Below, piece after piece: positions 1 to 12,214 of a DNA stretch of 64,000 nucleotides (its first letter is position 1; each line of letters begins with the position of its first letter). The notes beneath the pieces are model-generated. The model searched no databases and was not told the DNA's origin. It saw only the letters and a list, made by a program, of their open reading frames with translations. The position numbers were made by a program, and so were the translations under genes. Origin of the DNA: Aselliscus stoliczkanus (Eukaryota > Chordata > Mammalia > Chiroptera > Hipposideridae); assembly GCA_033961575.1 (NCBI GenBank), contig CM066737.1, positions 95,446,709-95,510,708 of the forward strand, in the 5' to 3' direction.

Positions 1-36
1 TTGCCAAGAGTAGCTCAGGTTTAAATTTAGAAATAG

Positions 37-165
37 GGGCTGGCCGAGTGGCGCAGTGGTTAAGTGCTGGCAGCCCCAGTTCGGTCCCACATATGTGGGC
101 CAGTGACACTGCCCTCAAAAAGAAAGAAAAAGAAAAGAAAAAAAAGTTTAAAAATAAAAGAAATG
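37..165 (+). mobile_element. Short tRNA-derived SINE
   Basis: Head GCTGGCCGAGTGGCGCAGTG, CCACATATG block, GCCAGTGACACTGCCCTC and an A-rich tail. Confidence 0.85.
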
Positions 166-532
166 GGGCCCTCACCCTGGAGGGCAGCCATGTGATTGGC
201 ATACAGACTGTGGTTCTCAGGGTGGGTGGTCCCTGGCCCAGCAGCAGAAACAGTATCTAAGAACTTAGAAACGCTAATCCTCAGGGCTGACCCATGCAAA
301 CCTATCTGGATGACTTTAGTTATCCTTTTTATTATGATTATGATTATTAACCTTTCACGCTTCTGTTTCTTTCTTCAGAACCAGAGCATCCTTCTCACTG
401 GCATACTGAGACCTTACCCCATAGAGTAGAGCAGTGGTTCACAATTAGCTAGGAGTATTTCCTGCTATTGAGCCTATTCTGTGTCTTAGAGGCCTGCCCC
501 AAAAGGCCTGTGATTTTATTCTCATGGGATTT

Positions 533-931
533 TTTAAAGATTTTATTGGGGAATCGGGGAAGGGGAACAGAGAAGTTGCTGTCCCTTATTGTTCTTCAGT
601 CTAGTTGTGGAGGACATCGCTTCACTGGCCCATGTTGGTATCGTCATTTGCACTCTTCTCGGGTGAGGCAGATCGGTCTCTGTCCTCTGGACGGCCACTC
701 ACAGCCGCTCTTGGCAGCTCACACCAGCTGCTGGCCACTCACGCTGGCTGCCGGACACTCACTGTAGCCTATGCTGTCCCAGGGACTCATGGTAGCCCAG
801 CTCCAGGTGGAGTTGTTGTTAACCACCTTAGCTGCAGAGGGCAGTGTCACTGGCCCTCATATGTGGGATCCGAACCAGGGCCGCTGGTGTCCCAAGCCAG
901 CTCTTAACCACCGTGCCACTCGGCCGGCCCT
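533..931 (-). mobile_element. Long tRNA-derived SINE
   Basis: Reverse-oriented composite of about 400 bp. The tail (AATCTTTAAAA type, here TTTTTTAAAGATTTTATTGG) lies at the left and the tRNA-like head (GGCCGGCC on the reverse strand) at the right end. Confidence 0.85.
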
Positions 932-962
932 GGCTGCTTATTTCTTTGTGTGTGTGTGTGTG

Positions 963-1052
963 GGCAGCATCACTGGCCCTCATATGTGGGACCGAACCAG
1001 GGCCACTGGCATCCCAAGCCAGCTCTTAACCAACGTGCCACTCGGCTGGCCC
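963..1052 (-). mobile_element. Short tRNA-derived SINE
   Basis: Reverse copy of the short SINE next to a TG dinucleotide run (about 945-962). Confidence 0.85.
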
Positions 1053-1698
1053 TATTCTCATTGGATTTTATTCCTTTGTCAGTCTGCCTTATCCTCAAAA
1101 AAGTATGAAAACCAGTAAATGCCACTCGCAGTATTTCTCTGTGGACATAAATCTATGTTTTTCCAAAGGGTTCATTTCAAGGAGCGTGTCACAACAGGCT
1201 GTGTGGGATCTGTATGGATGGGAAGGCAAGCAGGAAGAGCCATGGATTTCAAAATGCTTCCTTTCCCATTTGATGTAGGTAGATGAATAAGTGTTTGTTT
1301 GTTTATGCCGGTAGAACAGTCCACCAAGATTTGGAGGTACTGGAGCTTTTATAAAAGCCCACTTTTTTTCCATCCAGCTATAGTAGCCTATCAGTGGGGA
1401 GAAACTTAAACTCTCAATCTTTTACTTAAAAGTTTACTGCTAATTTAGCTTATCAATCGATTTATACCATAGATATGAATCTAGGAGCATATTTCAAGTA
1501 TGATAGGTATGGAAGCAAGGTTGAATCCACAGGCTCTCCCTGTTCAATCCCTCCTTCACATTCCTGCCAGATAAACTGTGCTAAACCACAGCTCCAATTG
1601 TAGCATTTCCCCCCAACAATGGCTCCCCAGTATTTACCAATCATATTTCTCACCTGGCATTCAAGACTGAAACTATAGATACTGGATTGAACTATATG
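1053..1698. other. No gene recognised
   Basis: Unique-looking AT-rich sequence. Only short random frames. Confidence 0.5.
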
Positions 1699-1712
1699 AA
1701 ATTGCCATTTTA

Positions 1713-2038
1713 CACTAAGCGAAATAAGTCAGATAGAAAAAGTAGAGAACCATATGATTTCACTCATATGTGGTATGTAAAACTGAGAACAACAAAAGAA
1801 CAAGAAAAACAAATGAAGAAACAAAACTCATAGATTCAGACAATAGTTTAGTGGTTACCAGAGGGAGAGAAAGGTGATAGATGAGGGTAAAGGGGGTCAA
1901 ATATATGGTGATAGAAGGAGAACTGACTCTGGGTGGTGAACACACACTGTGATATATAGATGACGTATTACAGAACTGTACACCTCAAACCTATGTAACT
2001 TCACTAATAATTGTAACCCCAATAAACTTTAATTTAAA
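1713..2038 (+). mobile_element. 5'-truncated L1 3' end with target duplication
   Basis: L1 3'UTR-type sequence (AAATAAGTCAGATAGA, CAATAAACTTTAATTT) flanked by AAATTGCCATTTTA at 1699-1712 and 2039-2052. Confidence 0.85.
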
Positions 2039-2052
2039 AAATTGCCATTTTA

Positions 2053-2755
2053 ACTGGTCCAAAAGGTCAAATATCAGCAATTTCATACAGTTCAACTTAA
2101 TATTATCTACCTCACATTTAATTTGTTAAATTTCTCTGTATCCTTTTTCTTTTCCATATTATAAGATTTAAGCTCCTTGAAAATTTAATGCTTAACCTTA
2201 AAACTGCCAGCTCCAACTGCTGGTGAAAAATATCAGAAAGATGAAGAGAACATGTTCCTTCTTCCCCTATAGGTACAGAAAAAACAGACACTATTGTAAG
2301 GCACAAGGCCAGTTCTGTGTCATAAAATTAGAGTTGGGAACATTTACTGAAGTGTCTGTCACACTCTCCTTGTCACACTCATGATCTTGTTTTCTTTTCT
2401 GTTACTATAAAACTGCCCTTGGAAGTGTTATTTGTGAAGAAACCTCTCTTCAGATACCTGGATATCCGAGTTTGTTGCTATGTCCTCAAAAATGGAACCT
2501 TTAACAAACACCTACAAGTCTGCAATTCTGATTGGTCAACTTATTTAATAATGTGTTGCTCTGGCAATAATCATACTTAAATTGTCATTTCTGTTTTCTG
2601 TAAAGTAACAAATATTTCTGTCACATTTCTTTGTTAAGTGGAAGAAGAACTTTGGAACTTCTTTCTCTCCCTTTAGGCACGCAAGTATTACAAACCTTAT
2701 CATGACTCTGTTGGATTCCTTATTCAAACAGTGGAGTCTTTTTTCCATTTAAATG
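2053..2755. other. No gene recognised
   Basis: AT-rich, no repeat family or gene recognised. Confidence 0.5.
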
Positions 2756-2765
2756 ACCAAGATCC

Positions 2766-3229
2766 GGGCCAGCAGAGTGGCGAATTGGTTAAGAGCTGGC
2801 TTGGGACGCCAGCGGCCCTGGTTCAGATCCCATATATGAGGGCCAGTAACACTGCCCTCTACAGACAAGATGGTGAACAACAGCTCCACCTGGAGCTGGG
2901 CTGCTGTGAGTCCCGGGAGATGGCATAGCTGCAGCCCCTGCTGCAGTGGGCTGCCATAAGCTACAGTGAGTGGCCGGCAGCCAGTGTGAGTGGCCGGCAG
3001 CCGGAGTGAGCTGCCAATAGCCGCCATGAACGGCCATCCAGAGGCCGGCGACCGATCTGCCTCACCCGGAAAGAGCGCAATGATAATACCAACATGGGCC
3101 AGTGAAGCAACGTCCTCCACAACTAGACTGAAGAACAAAAGGACAGCAACTTGTCTGTTCCCCTTCCCCAGTTCCTCAACGCTGTTCCCCTCCCCCAATT
3201 CCCCAATAAAAATCTTAAAAAAAAAAATT
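2766..3229 (+). mobile_element. Long tRNA-derived SINE with target duplication
   Basis: Full composite SINE with tRNA-like head, GC-rich middle with TGAGTGGCCGGCAGCC repeats, and AATAAAAATCTT tail. The perfect duplication ACCAAGATCC is at 2756-2765 and 3230-3239. Confidence 0.9.
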
Positions 3230-3534
3230 ACCAAGATCCATGATTGGGGTCAAACTGTCATTTCAGCCTTCTCTTTCATTTCCTCTCTGCACATACACCA
3301 CGCTTCTGTACACCTGCACCCACCATGCTCCTTTCCCAGTACTGGTCCTCTGCTTAGACCACCTTCTCCCCTCACCCATCTCAACCTATTGGAATCCAAG
3401 CCAAAGTTCATCTCCTTTGTGAGGCCTTCCCCAATTCCACCCAGTAAGATTTAACTCTAATGGTATTTGCCATACTTTCCTTGATTTTTAATCATTGGTG
3501 TATTTCCCTTCTCTCTCTGAGTAGACTTAATTTT

Positions 3535-3685
3535 TTTCCAGTTTTATTGAGATATAATTGACATACAACATTGTATTAGTTTTAGGTGTAAAACGTAATG
3601 ATTTGATATATGTATATGTTGCTAAATAATTACCACAATAAGTTTAATTAGCATCTATCACCTCACATAGTTACATTTTTTTTTC
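3535..3685 (-). mobile_element. L1 3'UTR fragment
   Basis: Carries TTTTATTGAGATATAATTGA, a common reverse-strand L1M 3' sequence. Confidence 0.7.
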
Positions 3686-4191
3686 TCTGAGAAGACTTTA
3701 ATGCCACTGAGGACAGAGAATGTGTCTTATTCCTCCTCCAGGGACCTAGCAAAAGGCTTTGCATGTAAGCAGAGTCTCAATAATTAAAAGGTGACATTGA
3801 AGAAGTCTCCCATAACCAGTACCAAGGGACAACTTGATCTAGTTAACCCCTAAAATCAAACCACTCTTCTTCTCTACTGTGGGAAGTCATCTCCTCCAAA
3901 CACCTTGAAGATTCTAAGGCCTGATTCACTGTCACGTTTTCCAACACTACACCGTAAGAATTAGAATGCTTGGTGCTTTCAGTATCCATACAGATGACCC
4001 TTCCAGAAGCCTGGCCCCTCGGCTTCTCCACCTTCTCTCCTCTAATGATTGTGTTAGCCACCCACACACAGCCACTCTGGTTTTATTCTAGACTTCATCA
4101 TTACCAATAACCATAGGCCGACTTAATCTCAACTTCAAACGTTCCACTCTCCAAACAATGCCAAAAAAATAACGTCAAAATAACTCTCGTC
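3686..4191. other. No gene recognised
   Basis: Unique sequence. A 74-codon reverse frame (3843-4067) lacks any family resemblance. Confidence 0.45.
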
Positions 4192-4627
4192 TCCAGACGG
4201 CCAAGTGGCGCATTGCTTGAGAGCTGGTTTTGGGACGCCAGCGGCCCTCGTTCGGATCCCACGTATGAGGGCCAGTGACACTGCCCTCCACAGCTAACAA
4301 CAGCTCCACCTGGAGCTGGGCTGTGGGAGCCCAGGTGACAGTGTAGGCTGCAGCCCCTGCTGCAATGGGCTGCCATAGGCTACACTGAGTGGCTGGCAGC
4401 CGGCGTGAGCTGCCAATAGCCGCGGTGAGTGACATCCAGAGGCCGGCGACCAATCTGCCTCATCCAGGAAGAGCGCAATGACGATACCAATATGGGCCAG
4501 TGAAGCAACATCCTCCACAACTAGACTGAATAACAAAAAGACAGAAATTTGTCTGCTCCCCTTCCCCGATTCCCCAACGCTGTTCCCCTCCCCCAATTCC
4601 CCAATAAAAATCTTTAAAAAAAATAAA
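4192..4627 (+). mobile_element. Long tRNA-derived SINE
   Basis: Same composite family as 2766-3229, with a diverged head (AGACGGCCAAGTGGCGC) and AATAAAAATCTTTAAA tail. An approximate repeat of ACTCGTCTC flanks it. Confidence 0.85.
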
Positions 4628-4926
4628 TAACTCGTCTCTCAAATAGTATGAAGACGATGCATAGCCCCAGCTAACACTATTTAAAATCACCCCCTTCCCT
4701 CTCCATCTCTTGCAGAAGCTCCAACGTTTCTGTATAGGAGCTTAGAGCCCAAGAGCAATCCTGCTGGGTGGGGGCGGGGCATGAGGGGATTTGTTTTGAA
4801 GACATATTTGCATAACACTACACAATTCGGAGAACATCAGTTTTCCATATCAAAGAATGCCTCCCCTAGCGATTCAGGGGGTGGGAAATTTCCCAAACTG
4901 CTCCCCACACTCCCCACCGACTTCTT

Positions 4927-5058
4927 TTTTTGTTTTTTGTTTTTTTGTTTTTTGTTTTTTTTTTAAGGGCAGTGTCACTGGCTCTCATATGTGGGACCCG
5001 AACCAGGGCCGCTGGCTTCCAAAGCCAGCGCTTAACCACCGCGCCACTCGGCCTGCCA
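4927..5058 (-). mobile_element. Short tRNA-derived SINE
   Basis: Reverse copy with a T-rich tail at the left. CCCACCGACTTCTT is repeated on both sides (about 4913-4926 and 5059-5072). Confidence 0.88.
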
Positions 5059-5113
5059 CCCACCGACTTCTTACTCACGTCTTGCAATAACGTCTTTAGA
5101 AAACTCACCCAAG

Positions 5114-5260
5114 GGCCGGCTGAGTGGCTCAGTTGGTTAAGAGCTCGCTCAAGAGTGCGAGCTGAGTTCTGAGCAACGGCAGTTCGATGCCAGCCTGAGC
5201 TGAGTTGCCGTTGAGCTGTCAACAGGTGGCAGGATGGCTCAGCTTAAAAAAAAAAAAAAC
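5114..5260 (+). mobile_element. Second-type tRNA SINE
   Basis: Head GGCCGGCTGAGTGGCTCAGT followed by a different body (CTCAAGAGTGCGAGCTGAG, GATGGCTCAGCTT) and poly-A. An imperfect duplication of CTCACCCAA flanks it. Confidence 0.85.
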
Positions 5261-7062
5261 CTCACCCAAAACAGTTCTCCGAAAAGATGTTTCATAGGCT
5301 TCTGCCCTTTTAAACAGACAAGGATGGGAAAAGGCTGAGCAGCTGTGGTGTGAGCGCACACGTATGTGTATGCAGTAGGACTTTTCCTGTTGTCCCAGAT
5401 TTGCTCAAGTCCAGCACAAAAAGCATCAGGGCTCCCACATCCTGACAAAAGTTCAACCAGCCAGCATACACGTCCTCTCAGAGAAGAGTACTAAGAAATA
5501 GCACAGCTGGCCCTATTGTGACTCAGACTGTTCCCTTTAACCACCACCCACCTCTCCTCCCGGCGAGGACCGGGAGGTGGGGGAGGGAAACTGAGGGCTC
5601 CCTGTGAGAGGCTGCTTCTCTTGGGACAGAATGGGAAGGGGAGGAGAGAGAAGTGAGGGTGACCCTTGCTCCCCCAAGCCGAGAGGCGTGTAAGGGAGAA
5701 CCCTAAAAGAGCTGCTTGAGGGGAGTGGAAGGTCTGCGTAAAGGGACAGTTGGCATCCAGTTTCCTGCCTGGACTCTCGCTGACCTGCACAGACCCGAAA
5801 CCCCCACCCCTACCCCGGAAGCCTTGGGAGCTGTTGGTCAGGAAATTCACTCCAGCTGAAGAAATGTCTGTGGTGTGTGAACCTGGAGTCTGGTGCCCCC
5901 TTGTGGTCGAGAAATATATGAATGTAGGAGGCTCAAAATGTACTGAGGTGCCTGGAAAGAAAATAGAAACATCACTCCCACCTTGATCCATGACCCCACA
6001 GCCTTCAGAGTTCGAAAAAGGACCTCAGCAATTCCCAAGGCTCCAAATGGAGAAGCACAGGGCTTACTAGGAGGGCCGCCCAAGAGATGGGAGACAGAAC
6101 CTGGAGCAGGGGTGGGAGTCAGCAGGCGGAGCTGCTCTTCTCTGAAGATGGCCCTGGGAAGGAGGAGTCCAGGTGAAAAACAGAATGCCCCCTGTGCAGA
6201 GACACCCCACCCCACCACCTCAACGGATTCCAGCATCAGACCTGGAAAAGGACCATATCCACCAAAGATCCCTGTCTCCCTTCTTTTCTCTCTGCCTCCA
6301 ACACCAAAGGATATGATATTGAAATTGTAATTGGGACTGATCGGGTTTACCAACCAAGAAAGCCCAGAAAGTTATGACATCTGCCAAGATGTCATAACAA
6401 ATGGCAAAGGGGGCTTGCATTGTTGAAATCAGTGATCGGAAAAAATAAAATAGTTTCATATCTACAGCCCACCACTCAACTGAGACCTGTCAACACATCA
6501 GTTTTTACATGGACCCAACCACAGGCATGGACTTGGGAGAGAGAGAGAAAATATCAACTGTGCCATTGAATAGCTTCATTGCCTCAGGCAAGTCCTATCT
6601 GAGCCTCAGTCTCTTCATGTGCAAGAGAATACCTAATGGGCAAGGTTATTAAAAGATTAGAGGCGGTGTATATACATGAAGAGAAGCTACTGTTTATTTA
6701 TGCACATGTTTACGCAAATAGGGAGGCATTTTTTCCCCATTTCCCTTGACAAAAGATTTGAAGTAGCCTATGTCAGAAGACAAGTAAAAAGAATTAGTAA
6801 AATAGAAATAAAAAATAGGGCTCAAGGAACCCTGAAGTGCTTACCATAAATGCAAACTTGGTGAGTTCAGTTTCAAATTTGGTTTTGAGTTTCCTGGCAG
6901 CTGAGGTGCAAAGGGAAACCTGAGAACTTGTACAACTCTAGTTATCAGAAAGGAGGAGGGATTCTACCTTCTCAGAGGAGATCAGCTTTTCTTAGCTCCA
7001 AATGTCAAAAACAATTTCTCAAGAGGAATTTTTCTGCATTGCCTTGTAACTTAACTGAAACA
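5261..7062. other. Unique region with a GC-richer core
   Basis: The core at about 5490-6250 is GC-rich with frames open on both strands (5491-5991 and 5847-6353 reverse, 5983-6330 forward). Overlapping open frames on both strands suggest composition rather than a gene. No protein family is recognised. Confidence 0.45.
6371..6398. other. Perfect 12-bp hairpin
   Basis: GTTATGACATCT, loop GCCA, AGATGTCATAAC. No known element is recognised around it. Confidence 0.7.
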
Positions 7063-7075
7063 TTGACTATTCTTT

Positions 7076-7677
7076 TTTTTCTTTTTGTCATTTATTAAAT
7101 TTATTTGGGTGACATTGGTTAGTAAAATTATATGTTTCAAGTGTACAATTCTATAATACATCATCTATATATCACATTGTGTGTTCACCACCCAGAGTCA
7201 GTTCTCCTTCCATCACCATATATTTAAGGCCCTTTTCCCTCTTCTACCACCTCCCTCCCCACTTACCCTCTGGTAACCACTGAACTGTTGTCTGTGTCTA
7301 AACTGTTTGTCTTGTTTGTTTGTTGCTTTCAGTTTTATATCCCACATATGAGTTAAGTCATATGGTTCTCGACTTTTTCTGTTGGACTTCTTTTACTTAG
7401 CATGGTAATCTCAAGATCCATCCATGTTATCACAAATGGCACTATTTCATCTTTGCTTATGGCCGAGTAGTATTCCGTTGTGTATATGTACCACATCTTC
7501 TTTAAGCGAGCACCTATTGAAGGACAGTTTGGTTGTTTCCATGTCTTGGCCACCGTAAATAATTCTGCGATGAACATAGGGGTACATATATCTTTACTGA
7601 TAAATGTTTTCAGGTTTTGAGGGTACATACCCAGAAGAGGGATTACTGGGTTGTATGCTAATTCTATTCTTAATTTT
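7076..7677 (-). mobile_element. 5'-truncated L1 3' end with target duplication
   Basis: About 600 bp of L1 in reverse, with TTGACTATTCTTT repeated at 7063-7075 and 7678-7690. Confidence 0.85.
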
Positions 7678-7690
7678 TTGACTATTCTTT

Positions 7691-9472
7691 ACCATGGATT
7701 TCCAAAACTTTGGAACTAGTGATATAGTAACTGAGACTGGAACGAATTCTGAAGGTGAATGACCCAGATTTCTACACTTCCCATCACAATGGTATTCTGC
7801 AGCAATTACTATCCCACAATTCTTCAAATTCTTTCAGATGAGCTTTCCCTAATACATTCATTGCAAGATCACCCAAAGGACATTTAGACTCCCTACTTCT
7901 GTCCCCAAGGAAATGTTTTTATTTGAGGACAGATTTAGCAAAATTATAGATGTATTTCTAGATAAATAGCAAAACTCAAAAGAGTCTTCTCTTTCCAGAC
8001 CCAGTTCAGGCCCATGGAAACCACACTGTTTTCCCTTGAAGGCCAAAGTCACCTTTCAGGGACATTAGCACATGAAGTAAACAGTCTTTGCAAAATAGTG
8101 CTACAGGTGAGCTTTCACACCCCAACTCCAGAGTCAGCTTAACTAATCTGCATATGCTAACAGGAGTTTCCAGGAAAGATGCCAAAATAAGCTCCTGTCC
8201 TCCCTCACCTTTACTTTAATCCCTACATAGGTTTTGCTTTTACCTTATGGTAATTATTTCCAAATCACAAGTGCAAACACTCACTCTGATTGGAAAATTA
8301 GCAGATTTCAAACTCAGGTAATTTGTCCCTAATGAGGAACTTGTTGAACTGAATTTAACAATTAACTCGCACACCCTTTGCTGCCTGTGGAAATAAAAGT
8401 GAAGCAGGGAAGAAGGGCAGGCGAAGAGCCTGGACATGGCAGGACCTCAGGCACAAAATGAAAGTTGGGATGGGGCAAGGTGTGTAATGGGGCTGTAGGA
8501 ACATCAAGAACTTGACTGTTCAAATGGATATATATATAGCCAATTACAGACATATGACAAAGTAGAGAGGATAATATAACAAGCCTCCTTGTACCCATCA
8601 CCCAGTTCCCATGATTATCAATTCACGGCTGCTCTGGTTTATCTCAGCTGAGGACCTAGAGACCCAAAAACCAGACAGGGGAGAGGAGTGAAAGAAAGAA
8701 CGGAAGGACAGGTGGAGTGTTTCCTCTCTCACATCCCCTCAGTTTCCAAGCACCTTGGGGTACAGGTGGGATAGGTGAGTTTTAATTCACTACTGGAATT
8801 GTTAGTGTCATTTTCTTAGGGGTTTTGAATATGGCAGAGCAGGGCCTGGCAAAGGGCTGACCCCTGTTTTCGTCTGTACCACCCTCCTAGCTCCGTGGCT
8901 GTGGGCACATGCTCTCTACCTGCAAGTTCACGCCCAAGTGACCAGAGGACAAGAGGATTTCTGAGAGCTCCAGCTTAGCACATGGACTCACTTCACACAT
9001 TGTTGCTTCCAATCGAACTGTGCACTCTGATACTCCCCTCCTGCCCTATTTCAAGCACTAGTACCCAGTTCATGCCTGAGGCTGTCTCTATGATCTGCTT
9101 TGCTTTTTTGTCCCCTCAAGAACTGCACTGCCCAACACCGTAGCCACGCAACTACTGACCACTTTAAATGTGGCTAGTGAGAGAGACTGAGGAACTAATT
9201 TTTAATTACAATTAACTTAAATTTCAAAACTGGTACTTGACTGAATTATTGGAAAACTTCTAAATATGTTTGGAAGGTGAATCTACATTTTTCAACCATA
9301 GATTTTATTACAAATCTAAATACAGATCAAGCATTTCTGGTGAAAATTTAGCATCTGAATTAAGACAGGCAATGTCTGCATTTTGAGGATATAATAAGAA
9401 TAAAAGAATGTAACATGTCTTATTAGGAATTTAAAAATATTAATTACACATGAAAATGATAATTTTGGATAT
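7691..9472. other. No gene recognised
   Basis: Unique sequence with frames under 85 codons and no recognised repeat. Confidence 0.45.
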
Positions 9473-9816
9473 ACAGGCATGCCTTGTTTTATTGCACTTT
9501 GATTTAGTGCACTTTGCAGATACTGTATTTTCATCAACATTGAGGCAACACCCTCCACTAGCAAAGGTTATGAGTCACTGAAGGCTCAGGTGATCAGCAT
9601 TTTTTAGCAATACAGTATTTTGTTTAAGTACATTAATTAAGGTAAGTACACTTTTTAGACACAATGCTATTGCACACTTAATAAACGACATAATCGTGTG
9701 AACATAACATATATGCCCTGGGAAACCCAAAAATGTGTGTAACTAGCTTTATTGTGATGTTTGCTTTATTGTGGTGGTGTGGAACCTAACCCACAATATC
9801 TCTGAGGTAGGCCTCG
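9473..9816 (+). mobile_element. Tigger-derived non-autonomous DNA transposon
   Basis: The left end resembles the Tigger1 terminal repeat (CAGGCATGCCTTGTTTTATT) and the right end closes with GAGGTAGGCCT. In between are the known Tigger 3' pieces (CACTAGCAAAGGTTATGA, AATGCTATTGCACACTTAAT). No transposase frame remains. Confidence 0.8.
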
Positions 9817-10390
9817 ATTGGGTTACATAAATTATTAAGGGTAATTTCTCCTGATTCTTTTTACTTATTAAAATGAGGCTACTAAAAATTTTAAAGTAAA
9901 CTTAAAATATGGGGCTTACATTATTTTTCCACTGGCCACCACTGACCTAGAGCCAGAGACTTTCCTTCACTTGCAAGTATCATCAAGGGATATAATTCTG
10001 TTCCTAAACTCCTGCCCTGTGACAGAGGCCACAATTCTGCCAACATGGCCTGCTGTACTGTGTACACCTGGATTTCCCTGGATTACCATCTCTGGAACGA
10101 ACTTTACTGCTCTGTCAGAACATTCTGATGCCACCGGCTTTCACACAATCACCTCACTATGAATGGGCAGCGGCTAAGTCATGAGGATACAACCTGCAAA
10201 AAACGAATTAAAGACCAAGAGTTATGGATTTGACCTGGGATAAGGAAGAGCCTCCAGGTTCTCATGATACTAAAATGAATGAAGCATATTCACAAAATAT
10301 AGCCAGCTAATACCTTCAAAGGGAACCTGAATCAAGTGCCAACATGGGAGGGGATAATGAAAAGGATTTAAAAAAAAAAAAAAAGACCAC

Positions 10391-10512
10391 AGGGCAGGCC
10401 GAGTGGCGCTGTGGTTAAGTACTGGCTTGGGAAGCCAGCGGACCCGGTTCGGGTCCCACATATGAGGGCCAGTGACACTGCCCTCAAAAAAAAAAAAAAA
10501 AAAGAAAGAAAC
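10391..10512 (+). mobile_element. Short tRNA-derived SINE
   Basis: Consensus head and CCACATATGAGGGCCAGTG, then poly-A. It sits at the left edge of duplicated block A. Confidence 0.85.
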
Positions 10513-10519
10513 AAATAGA

Positions 10520-12106
10520 GGGCAAAAGGGACGAAGTCCATCAAATCTGGTGACATTGTGAGTTCAGGTCTCTGGTGGATTCCCAAGGCCGAGCATAAAC
10601 TCTTCTTGGATATCATCGTACCGGTTCACCTCTCAATGGAGCAGGCACCATTCCCAAAGATGTCCAGGATGGGTCACATGAAGCTCAAATGGGCTCAGCG
10701 TCACTCACATGGCATAATAGACATGACGTTACAAGTCAACCAAAAGTCTTTCTTTTACAGGATCGACAACACATTAGTACAACTGGGTTCATAGAGCAAG
10801 AATCAACAGTTACCTGTCTTTCACCCATCTCTTCTGGAACTGCCAGACCAAATTTCCTTTCCTTGTTAGGACAAAAGACCCAGAAACACACATGGGTACT
10901 TAGAAAAACAAATTTTATGTAGATCCTTGTAACTAAGCAGAACAGAAGAGGCACACAAACAAATACCTGTACACAAAGGTTCATAGCGACATTCTTCACG
11001 GGAGCCCAAAGGTGAAAGCAACCTAAACGCACATCAGTGGAGGATGCATAAAGAAAATGGGCTGTATGCAAACCATGGCATCTTCTTCACTCATTAAAAA
11101 AATGAAGAAACCCTGACGCGCGTTACCGCATGGATGAACCTCAGAAAACAGTATACCAAGGGAAAGAGGCCAGACACCAAAGGCCACATGCTGTGTGGTT
11201 CCATTCCCAGGGAATATGTACAGGGGCAGTGCATGGAGACAGAAAGCAAACTGCTGGGTGCCAGGGCTGGGGAAGGGGAGGGTGGGAACAGGATGCTCAA
11301 TGGCTACAGAGATTTCTTTTGCGGTGATAAAATGCTTTGGAAACAGAGAGAGGTGGTGGCGGCACAACACTGTAAACTAGTAAATGCCGCTGAATTGTAC
11401 AGTTTACAACAGTAGTTTCTTATGTAAATTATACCTCAATAAAAAGAAGGAAAAGAAAACAGAAAAGTTCAGGGATCTGTTGAGTCCCACTGAAACAGGG
11501 CAGAAGGAGAAGACAGCTGAAGGAGCAGGGACTGCGGACCAGCTGATGATCACGAAGCCCCAGAAGGAAAAAGAAAGGGGGTGGTAGGGTGAATTCCACT
11601 TCAGAATCTAACAAGGTCCCAAACACCTGCAAGGCACACAAATTCAACTCGTTTTCAAAAGCTTAGCTATTTAAAAAAAAAAAAAGCTTAGCTATTCACT
11701 TTTCTGCAAATAAACTGGAGTGCTAAAAAATGTAACCGCTTTTCTAAAGAGAGAGCCCAAGACTTCCCAAAGTGCCTTTCTAAGGCCCTTGATTGCAGCC
11801 TGGGAAAGGAGACCTGGGCCCTGCAGGGGGCCCTAAATGCAAGGGAGCTTTTGAAAGGGCTGGGGATTAAGAACTGTGCCCCAGTCCTTCCGCCCATTTG
11901 GGGGTCTTCTCCCCTGTCCTCCATACAGGTGTGAGGTGCATCAAGTTTAGGTAGTGTTAACATTTTTTCCCCAAACAAATTTGTTAGAATTCCATCTCAC
12001 ACTGTGCACCAATTTCTTTCAACTTAAACAGGCCCTCAAAAAAAAAAAAAAAGTTAACAGGCGTGCGCGCGCACACAAACACACACACACACCAAAGTAC
12101 ATTTCA
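10520..12106. repeat. Duplicated block A (direct repeat of 16629-21625)
   Basis: Matches block B in the same orientation at about 95 percent or better over long stretches, starting near GCAAAAGGGACGAA (10523 and 16630). The match ends near the shared ACCAAAGTACATT (about 12091 and about 21640), where block A carries an extra A-run and CA/CG simple repeat. The block includes an old L1 3' fragment. Block B is split by a later L1. Confidence 0.85.
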
Positions 12107-12214
12107 GCGGCAGAAGCTGTAAAGATAAAAACAAACATCAGGAAGGAACACGTGCTAAGCAAAGAAGCTGGAAGCCAAGGCTTCAGGAGGGGCGCGGCCC
12201 AGGCCCCAGGCCGC

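Noticed and set aside
37..165. tRNA genes at the SINE heads
   Set aside because: They carry A- and B-box-like motifs but lack tRNA folding downstream, end in poly-A and recur dozens of times with target duplications.
5491..6353. 166-168-codon overlapping frames as genes
   Set aside because: Open frames occur on both strands in the same GC-rich stretch without family resemblance or good start context.
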